A program made the translations under genes and the position numbers. The notes under the pieces are model-generated. The model was not told the origin of the DNA and ran no database searches. It was given only the letters and a program-made list of their open reading frames with translations. From positions 62,001-126,000 of IMG/VR virus record IMGVR_UViG_3300010885_050060: DNA of 64,000 nt. One strand, 5' to 3'. Origin of the DNA: a virus. Shown piece by piece: positions 53,301 to 60,700 of the stretch. Positions within the stretch are counted from its first letter, which is position 1; each line of letters opens with the position of its first letter.

Positions 53301-56062
53301 GTCCAGCCGGGCACAATGGCATTTAAAGCACTTAAGCTTATTATGGTTTTAGAAACATTTGATATATTAACATTTATAGGATTGTTTCCATATGTTAATG
53401 TATTAACATTATTATTACTAGATACATTCCAAACAATTGTAGAATTTATATATGTTGGAATAACATCACCCAAAGAAGAAAATGTATAACTATTTGTTGC
53501 ATTATTTGGTCTAGTAATTATATATTTTTTATCTCTTGTATTTGAAATTTCAGATGAAAGTTTTTGAAATGCTGTATAATATCCTAAGAAATTAGTATTA
53601 AAAATAGAAGGAGCAGGAAAATCATCAACATCAAATATATAACTTCCTTCTATCAATCCAGATTGAGTATCTATAGAAGCAACAATTCTAACGGTATTTA
53701 TATTTGGAGTTTTAGTATTATATGGAGGAGTTACTTCTACTTTTATACTACTTAAAATAGTAGTTCCTAAGTCATATCCATATGAATATGTATTTAAAGA
53801 TGGATATAAATAAGCATTTATAGGAATTGTTTCATAATCAATATCATTATTATATGACCAAATCCAATTCAATTGAGTATCTGATGGTAGATTATACTGT
53901 CTTCCTTTATATGGAACTGCACATGTTAAATAAACACTTCTAGTTTCATTTAAATTGTTTATACCATAGGGTGCTCCAACTAATAATCTTTCTTCCGCAA
54001 AATAATTAAAAAGTGCAGAATTTGAACTAAGGTTAGTAACTTCGTTATATTTCTGAGAAGATAAATTTATTACTGTTGTTTGCGGACCATATCCAGAAAC
54101 AACTACAGACCAAGTATTAAAACCAAAAGGAACAGCACTAAATGCAGGTATATTTTGAATAAAATTGCCGTCTATGTCTACTGAATTTATAGTAACAGAA
54201 TTATTTTCTGGAGTAAAAAACCAAGATATATAAGAATCTCTAAGATCTCTTGTAGGCCAAGAACTTGTTGATATTAAAAAAGATCCATCAACTTCCATAT
54301 AATCTTCGGTTTCATATATCTTAGAAAGAAATATTGGCTGACCGCCATTATATGGTAATTCACCTATTGCCAAACGTATTCTGGTTGCTTCGTATGCATC
54401 AATATATCCAGCAATCGTACATAAAGATGGTCTCAAACTGAAATCTAATTCTCCATGAGTTGTTATTGGATATGTAATTAAAAATGAATTTGCAGAAGAA
54501 GCAGGAATCCAACCAGAATCTACCAATGAATATGGAATGTCTAAATTATTTCCATAAAAACAATAAAGAGAAGATAGAAATACGCTATTAGAAGGAACCA
54601 ATGGAGAAAATTTAATATAATCCGAACTTGATCCATACCACAAATCATAGCTAATAAAATTAAAATCCGAGGCTATGAATGAAGAAACAGTTACAGATGA
54701 TGTATAATTTTTACCAGATGTATATTTTTCAGAAACCGAAGAACATTTTAAATAAAATGTTAAATTCGCAGTTTCCATCAAACCAGTAATATTAGGTTCT
54801 GCGGAACCAGTTAAAGATGCTTTGTAGGAATAATAATGAGGAGGATATTTTGTAGTCCAATCTATACTCTGAGAATTGGTTGTCGCAAGAGGAACTCCTA
54901 ATTGTGCTCCTGTTGTGGAAATAAAAGTATCTTGCCAAAACTCATTGCTAAATTTCATCGCAGGACAATCTGCTATGTAGCTAACCGAAATAGAAGTATC
55001 GGGAATTCCGGTTACAAGATTTATTATAGAAGTCGAGGTATTTAAAGATCCGTTATTAAAATATGAAAAATTACTATTATATAAATCAAAGACACCACTC
55101 AACACACAATATCTAACATCTCCAAGATCTATGTCCGCAGTATCATTTTTAATCTGTACCAATTGAAATGCTTGTTTATTGGCTGGTGTTTGTGGAGTAA
55201 TTATACAAGAGGATTTTAACGTAGGAGATAGTCCTAAATTTTCATCTGGTCTTTGTTGTCCAAGGGAATACAGAGAAACGTTTCCTTGTGCATCAGATTC
55301 ATAATATTTTACATTATAAGTTATGTATGTTGTATCGGGCCTTATTCTAGAAGTTGATGTAGAATTTACAGGCGAAGGTTCTAATACTGTAGAATAAAAT
55401 GTAGGATTGTATGAATCGGTAAAAGTTATAAGCGGAAGACCTACTCTAGTACGAGAAGCACAAAGATTATAAACAATTGAATAGTTTGCATCTGATATAA
55501 GAGAAGTGGTTACTGGAGTTTTTTTTAAAAAATTTATATTTCCACTTGCAGCATCTAAATCGGTAGTAGATCCTAAATAATACGTTGCAGCTGTACTTAA
55601 TAAAACAGTTTGAGTGTTTAATCTCCAATTATTTCCATCTTTTATGGGTTTGGCAGTAGGTTTTAAAAAAAGTCTTTTTGGGTATAATAAATATGAGTAA
55701 TATCTTTCACCAATTTGCTTTCCCGGAGCAATGTCTATACTCAATGAATTTAAAGTATTTCCAATATCAAATGCTCTTCTTTCAGCAGAAACATTCCAAA
55801 CTAAAAGCGTATTACTTGTAGTATCTAATTCCAACAATCCCTGACTATAAAAGGTTGGAACAGAATTCAAATAATCATATTTTCCATAATTAGAAGGTAA
55901 TCCATTCAAAGGAACCGTTTGATTATTCACAAATCTAAATGAATTATCAGCGGGTATAGAAGCTAATGCTGGATTTATTAACTGTCCTGCAATAGATATT
56001 TTATACACTTCATTCGGCCAAGTACCGGATTCGGTTATGTAATATGCCTGATTTGATGCCAT
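50375..56062 (-). CDS. 1895-aa giant virion protein with C-terminal beta-propeller
   Basis: Very large, beta-rich protein with no clear homologue to me. Residues 1-1400 consist of many Ser/Thr/Asn/Tyr-rich Ig-like or fibronectin-like segments, suggesting a string of beta-sandwiches. Residues about 1445-1690 are NHL-type propeller strands (NRIYVLDGNLFRCLSS, GTIAYIADPPKNRVYRFDLE, QNLYVLDFNNRCVKRYNTD, DFIYAVTSTDVYKYSASGYF). The C-terminal 200 residues include a helical region and a Cys-rich end (CNDVFCWSWKAMSCYKL, SECCNKV). It probably forms a peripheral tail or baseplate appendage. CTAAATATTAG precedes the ATG by 7 bases. Confidence 0.62.
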   Translation of the reverse strand: MASNQAYYITESGTWPNEVYKISIAGQLINPALASIPADNSFRFVNNQTVPLNGLPSNYGKYDYLNSVPTFYSQGLLELDTTSNTLLVWNVSAERRAFDIGNTLNSLSIDIAPGKQIGERYYSYLLYPKRLFLKPTAKPIKDGNNWRLNTQTVLLSTAATYYLGSTTDLDAASGNINFLKKTPVTTSLISDANYSIVYNLCASRTRVGLPLITFTDSYNPTFYSTVLEPSPVNSTSTSRIRPDTTYITYNVKYYESDAQGNVSLYSLGQQRPDENLGLSPTLKSSCIITPQTPANKQAFQLVQIKNDTADIDLGDVRYCVLSGVFDLYNSNFSYFNNGSLNTSTSIINLVTGIPDTSISVSYIADCPAMKFSNEFWQDTFISTTGAQLGVPLATTNSQSIDWTTKYPPHYYSYKASLTGSAEPNITGLMETANLTFYLKCSSVSEKYTSGKNYTSSVTVSSFIASDFNFISYDLWYGSSSDYIKFSPLVPSNSVFLSSLYCFYGNNLDIPYSLVDSGWIPASSANSFLITYPITTHGELDFSLRPSLCTIAGYIDAYEATRIRLAIGELPYNGGQPIFLSKIYETEDYMEVDGSFLISTSSWPTRDLRDSYISWFFTPENNSVTINSVDIDGNFIQNIPAFSAVPFGFNTWSVVVSGYGPQTTVINLSSQKYNEVTNLSSNSALFNYFAEERLLVGAPYGINNLNETRSVYLTCAVPYKGRQYNLPSDTQLNWIWSYNNDIDYETIPINAYLYPSLNTYSYGYDLGTTILSSIKVEVTPPYNTKTPNINTVRIVASIDTQSGLIEGSYIFDVDDFPAPSIFNTNFLGYYTAFQKLSSEISNTRDKKYIITRPNNATNSYTFSSLGDVIPTYINSTIVWNVSSNNNVNTLTYGNNPINVNISNVSKTIISLSALNAIVPGWTSAHNVQANTVVNILDSSEFNKSLQFLTIPEFFWKNGKYLTLSDQNNYTQIPSNTAYGNKKSNSQGYYLSANKSYLNDFRYYTGENLNTKLEKFSSYYTLTNIPYATEMYSSSGLPITLTAFNDELFPENNGIYYKMPSGLNLNTYTFNITAKSDNNSANRLQKNLKLIPYTDITTTYMVDTTAIDIDNDRVISVYQSISTSIPNSPVEIVNGTITYTLSTYFWSVNREIPATTGSFDVFELVIGDPANELTVSGTKKNTLFLHASSNIDKKIFSSTFNNYPDNAYTGSRDLWSTVTQITTSISPTKTLISSSSAASPEIFISTAYVLTGQDLFLQFDTPDSTGNISIIAYMVNFGEYDSDRITAFDSSLFYSYKNSGTYYISYSALYNDGSLKMYEHPNPIFVKNNWQTYDPNSLRFVEEAVLTLPYTNEGVFIQPNEWGDSDIFNTSIGRIQDNLDYLASNLQTINTNSPTIFFGWLGSNPFNLSSGIRWYTRDFGTEFYYNPELAVSSGISYFTKIKDAIEVNNRIYVLDGNLFRCLSSDNISSEIQLDGADSLNTIFLNPISLEVDETGTIAYIADPPKNRVYRFDLEFNTQSTLNYTLNVGGLGSKKDTNKFNSPSELAYERQNLYVLDFNNRCVKRYNTDLNWVYTYEADEFFDERPISIAVHPEFELLYVLTETKTIYIFDSFSSSYVSKFKINNITSNIIKIIFDEVGDFIYAVTSTDVYKYSASGYFISQLDLPANLVFVGAKKDKNRSILLLTEKCIIKLQDVLEVYKVGEGLPSQYWSRDQLLIDRDELASDTNYNRCLIRMAQNIKTLRSSLNYKLVLATEQTSTNIVKYFASVPVDVNDLPYFDGTIECETLGVGVNELHTPQVMNRELSKLCSALNDLNLFLNIVDYNVQSNNSSNGCNDVFCWSWKAMSCYKLTFPAIRICNINPITYAELENSFPISYAPSKTWGSATSECCNKVIPPV

Positions 56063-56114
56063 GTTATCTAATATTTAGACAGAACATCTAAAAATAAAGT
56101 TTTTAAACATCATC

Positions 56115-56291
56115 TTATTCCTCATTTGGAATAAGACCAGTTGCATATTTTTCTGATATAAATTCGTTTTGTGGTGTTGTCGTTTTTGTAGTTACTAAAC
56201 AATCATTAGGATCATCGGTAGAAACTAAAAAACTTCCTCTAATAACGGATCTTCCCTTAGTATATGAATTAAGTTTTATTATATTTGACAT
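56115..56291 (-). CDS. 58-aa unknown protein
   Basis: About 58 residues from ATG 56291 (MSNIIKLNSYTKGRS); the in-frame ATG at 56312 would overlap the lectin gene and its promoter. CATAAATA lies 7 bases upstream. It has a short strand segment (SVIRGSFLVSTDDPNDCLVTT) and a Pro/Asn-rich end. No family recognised. It lies between the lectin and the 1895-aa gene, and may be a small linker or assembly factor. Confidence 0.5.
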   Translation of the reverse strand: MSNIIKLNSYTKGRSVIRGSFLVSTDDPNDCLVTTKTTTPQNEFISEKYATGLIPNEE

Positions 56292-56301
56292 TTTATTATA
56301 T

Positions 56302-57213
56302 TTATGAAACAATAAGATAATCTTTTAAATCTATAGAATATGATATAGAAGGATTCAATGGCTTAGTATTTAAATCAGAACTATATATTTTTAAAACTCC
56401 ATTTATATAGTCTACCCAATTATAGATATATTTATTGGTTCCTGTTGTGCCACACAAATCAAATGATGGTGTAAATGTTATTAATGAGCTTGAGACACTT
56501 CCATTTACATCTATTTCTATGTGATTATTGTTAGGATCAAAATAATTTTGATAAGAATCATATCCAACAGCTATACTATCAGGAATTCCATCGTATGCCA
56601 GTCCACCACCATAACCACCCGCAATGTTGGAATAACTTTGTAAAATAAATGTGATGCCATCAGCCCTGCTGCCTCCACCCATTGAAAATACATAGTAACA
56701 AGACCAATTTAATAAATTTGAATTGCTATCTATAAAATATAAAGGATTTTTATAAAAAATATTTCCGGTTTGGTTTCCTCCTGCTTCTGTAAATCTAATA
56801 GAATTTCCTATTTTTGTTGCATTGTTTAAATAATTAGAGGTATTTAAAACATCTGAATGACTTAAAGAATTTAAGGAAGAATTCCATGTTACATTGTGTA
56901 GCCAATGCTCATTAGTTGAAGCTCCAGTAGATCCACCAAATCCCATATAAAAAGAATTTTTGCCTATTATTGGAGGATTAATTGTATTAATACATTTAAT
57001 CGGTGGAAGCGGAACGTCTAAAGAAGGATTTGGAGGACGATTTCCAACAATACCATCTATGCTTGTAGAATAAGTCGAAGGGCTGCTGGAAACTATATAT
57101 GGATTTCCATGACCTAAATCACAACCACAATCTGATGTAGTAGTGACTGGTTCATTTTGAGTTTTTGAAACTGTTATATCATATGATTTTCCAAATCCAA
57201 TGTAATTTACCAT
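56302..57213 (-). CDS. L-type (legume-like) lectin domain protein, C-terminally short
   Basis: A 303-residue protein with an L-type lectin domain from about residue 90: RADGITFILQSYSN (the ADGxxFxxQ metal/sugar-site strand), GYGGGLAYDGIPDSIAVGYDSYQN, then DPNNNHIEIDVNG, where Asp/Asn/His are typical calcium and sugar ligands. It ends at YSIDLKDYLIVS, before the last strand (usually YVGFTAxTG). The fold may be incomplete or completed by a partner. The N-terminal 85 residues are a Pro/Cys-rich mounting region (SDCGCDLGHGNP). An exact TATAAATA lies 9 bases upstream. It is probably a carbohydrate-binding virion protein. Confidence 0.72.
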   Translation of the reverse strand: MVNYIGFGKSYDITVSKTQNEPVTTTSDCGCDLGHGNPYIVSSSPSTYSTSIDGIVGNRPPNPSLDVPLPPIKCINTINPPIIGKNSFYMGFGGSTGASTNEHWLHNVTWNSSLNSLSHSDVLNTSNYLNNATKIGNSIRFTEAGGNQTGNIFYKNPLYFIDSNSNLLNWSCYYVFSMGGGSRADGITFILQSYSNIAGGYGGGLAYDGIPDSIAVGYDSYQNYFDPNNNHIEIDVNGSVSSSLITFTPSFDLCGTTGTNKYIYNWVDYINGVLKIYSSDLNTKPLNPSISYSIDLKDYLIVS

Positions 57214-57222
57214 ACTATGTAA

Positions 57223-57230
57223 TATTTATA
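57223..57230 (-). promoter_or_regulatory. late promoter TATAAATA for the lectin gene
   Basis: An exact TATAAATA (minus strand, preceded by C) ending 9 bases before the ATG at 57213. A transcript starting at the T4-like position would have almost no leader. Confidence 0.7.
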
Positions 57231-57282
57231 GTTACATGCTTAGTAAATTTGTATTTATTTTAAAGTTTGACCCTGCCAACAT

Positions 57283-57435
57283 ATTTCGTATATTATATTC
57301 AGTATATTACATTTACTATATTATATTTAAATATTATCTTTCCTATATTATATTGATGCATATTATATTTGGTATTTTATATTTGTATATTATATTTCGT
57401 ATATTATATTTACTATATTATGTTTACTATATTAA
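57283..57435 (-). repeat. 11-copy, 14-bp AT-rich tandem array of late-promoter-like units
   Basis: On the plus strand the array reads as units such as ATTTCGTATATTAT, ATTTACTATATTAT and ATTTGGTATTTTAT. There are 11 units of 13-15 bases, totalling 153 bp. On the minus strand most unit junctions read TAAATATAATATA or AAATATAATATA, i.e. the TAAATA box with the A/T context found upstream of many genes here. It lies between the group I intron and the lectin promoter. It might be a promoter array, a protein-binding array or a decayed sequence. Confidence 0.85.
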
Positions 57436-57451
57436 AACAGCTTTATGTTAT

Positions 57452-57774
57452 CACGATAGTTCTTTATCTATCGTTTCTAACTATTCCTAGTTAGATCAGA
57501 CTATATCTTCACTCTATTTTTTTTATAAAAGAGTGTCAGGCGTTCTTGGGAAGAATTACTGTCCGTTTTGGACTCGCTTCCTAGTCGTTGCACCTTCAAA
57601 TGCATTCCTGCATATGCTTGGTTCAGGATTGTCCGTTCTGGAGTTTCCCTGAGTTAACCTGATATGGGCCTATTTTTATGTCAAAGAGCTATTTCCATTA
57701 AAGGAATTGTTTATACTTATTTATTATATACAATTTTTAATTGCAACCGTAAATATTATATTTAGTATCACTTG
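57452..57774 (-). ncRNA. group I self-splicing intron (class IA-like)
   Basis: Minus-strand core with all expected pairings. P1: exon TTGGTATT (57782-57775) with GATACTAA (57769-57762), with U-G at the splice site. P3: 57658-57662 with 57536-57540. P4: 57648-57652 with 57623-57627. P7: 57582-57586 with 57499-57503. P7.1: 57577-57581 with 57549-57553, enclosing GTCC/GGAC. P8: 57530-57535 with 57510-57515. P9: 57488-57494 with 57477-57483. P9.1: 57468-57474 with 57453-57459. R reads GTGCAACGACTA and S reads AAGATATAGTCT, the group I consensus. The 3' splice site is less certain; G at 57452 is the best candidate. No endonuclease ORF lies inside. Confidence 0.87.
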
Positions 57775-60700
57775 AATACCAACCAGCAGGAGTCAATAAA
57801 TTACCAGAATTATCATACGTTCCTCTTTTTCTCCATCCAAAAAATTCAAATGCAAATGTATATATTCCAACAATTAATGAAATTAAATTATTTGTTTGAA
57901 GAATTTCTACTAAATTTAAATTATTTGTGGAATTTCCGGATTGGCTTTGATTTATTATATTTCCAAATTGATCAATTTCTATCGTAACTGTTATGAAACA
58001 TGCTTTATGCCTGCTAAAACCTTCTTCGGGTGTAGATTCTAAAGAATCATAACTATAAATTAACGTTCCATTATTTGTGCAATTATCTGTTGATGGAGGA
58101 GTCGGTGGATCGGTTGCTAATGGTGCGGTTGCCGTTAGCTTTGAATAAGGATCTTTAAACAAACCATAATCATTTCCATATATATCATTCTTCCAATCGG
58201 TCATTGTTCCTTTGTTTACAAGAAGTTCTTTTATTCTATTTTCATAAGAAGATGCTAAAACTTCTCTTCTTAATGTTATTGGATATTTTTCCGCGTAATC
58301 CCATGTAGATGGTAAAGGAAATTTCCAAAAATCAAAATCATCATTTTGTCTACAAAGACCTAAATTATTTCTTTTAATTATTTCGTATTTAGATTGATAA
58401 GGAGTAAATTTTTGATTGTTTAATGTATCTGTTATTCTACCAGCAGCATCCGAAGAACTATAAGATTCCATCATCCAGCGATTATCAATGTCAGTAATCA
58501 TGGAAGGAGAGTATTGATCTTTTTTTGTCAACCCTCTCTGTCTTCCGCTAAATTTATTTGTATTTAGAAACAATCTTTCTGCACTTATACTGTCTATAAA
58601 TGTAAGAGTATCCTTACTAACTTCCATGGAATATCCTCTTCCTCTCCAATATGAAACTCCTAGATTTTCAGGAAGCATATATTCTCCTAATTGCTTTTCT
58701 GATTTAGCTAAAGATGGTAATGAAATAGTGGCTACTGTAGGATAGAACACATTATTCATGTTTGCATACGGATGAAAAGCTTCTACAGCAACCGCAGTAT
58801 TAAAAACCGCAAAGGTATTTAAACACTTGTTTCTTAGATAAAAATCTTGTGTGTATGTAAAAGCATTACGAGCATAATAGTTATACTTGGTTGGTATAAA
58901 CGAAGAATAGCTTTCTAGTATAATATCACTTGGTTCCTCTGAACTATAGGCAATTAAATCTAAAGTATTACCGTTTCTAAAAATGTCTTGTAAATTTGAA
59001 AAATCTTTATAAAATACTATTTTATTCCATTGATAAGAAGATAGCAAAACATTTAAAGTTAAAGGTTGTGTCCATAATAAATTTGTAATCCCTCTTCTTT
59101 GATATGTCATGAAACTTCCATTGGATAGTGTCATATAAGATATTTCTGGTTGATGAACAGGTAGATATCCATCTATAAATCTTACTTGACCACCGAAGTA
59201 CATTAATTGTTTTTCAAAGTGTTGATCTAAATTTTCTTCTGGTTTTGTATATGATTTAGCCCAAAATGGTTTTCCCCCATATCCTAAACCAACTCCAGTA
59301 AGTTGAAACGAATTTGTAGAATAGTCCCATCCATTCAATTTCATATTTATTGTAAATGATATTGAAGGAGTAGTAAAAGAAGTATTATTTGATCCTTCAT
59401 AGGAAACTTCTGATCTGTGTATGTAAGTCAAATAATCACCAGAACGCAATACCATATCAGAAATATCGTTTGTTGCAATCCATTCTCCAAAAGTATTTCT
59501 AATTGCTTTATACCAAGTCGGTACAATCGATAGTTTAGAATAACTAAACAATGAAGCCAGATATTGAATAAAATTATTTAAATTTCCTTCTCCATCATAC
59601 AAATATTTTTGTAAATTAAAGTACCCATTTCTACTAGCAATTTGTTGCATATTTTCATTGAAATATGTATTAGGACCAATATCTACCGCATATATTTGTG
59701 TTCCTTTGTTTTTTAATTCAAGAGAATATGGAACGGCACTTCCAACATTTATTGTTTCATAACCATCGCTCAATATGATTATATTCTTTATAGCATTACT
59801 TCTTGGTACGTTTCTATTTGTTTTAAATTCTGCCTTTTTCTGAATAATTGCATTTAAAGAATTACAAATTTCAAAAAGACTGTCTGGTTCATTATTATCA
59901 TATATTGTAGTATTTAAAATATAATCTGAAAGATACAGTGCATTGTATATGTCAGTCTGAGCAGTGTCTTTTATTGATTGTGATAAAATATCCTGAATAG
60001 CAAAATTAATTACATTCAAATCATTAGTTAAATAAGTGGCAACTAAAGCATTTTCATTGAAAGAAATTATTGAAATCTGTACATTTACATTTCCATTGAT
60101 TAAGCTAGAAGCAAATTCTTTAACTATTTCTATTGTTTTTTGTATGTCTTTGTTTTGTGAATAGCTTTTATCTATGACTATTGATATGTCAAAAACATTA
60201 TCAGAAGTATTTGTGGTTATTCCTCTAATGTTTTTATATGGATAATTTACTATTAAATAAGGAGATGCATTATTTTCTTGCTCTGTTGTGCTTGCTACTA
60301 AATCACTTCTGAAAGATGTTCTATAATATGTATATCTTCTTCCAGTTTTTAAAACCATTCTAGAACCATTTCCTGTTTTCCAAATACCACTACCCCAACC
60401 AACTTGTTTATCTCCAAATATTTCATCTAATTTATAATAAGAAAATTGAGGACTTTGTAAAGGATTTAAACCTCTTGTATCCAACCAAGTATTAAAAGCA
60501 AAATCGGCTCCTAACCCCTGTGGATCAGCAAATAAATAATCTGCCATTCCGTTATAATCAGTTACCACTTCTCCTGAATGTCCTATTGGAGAATATTTTG
60601 TAGATTTACATCTACACTTTGTCCATGCAGGTTTAGCATCAAATGGATCCGGATTTTGATAGTTTTGATTTGTATAATAATTATGAGGAGAACGTTTTAC

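Noticed and set aside
57236-57490. 84-aa plus-strand ORF full of Tyr/Ile
   Set aside because: It is the translation of the 14-bp tandem array and of the antisense of the intron's P9 region; composition is an artefact of the repeats.
57214-57736. Possibility that the intron region holds a tRNA or other stable RNA
   Set aside because: No cloverleaf or T-loop was seen; the pairings fit a group I intron instead.
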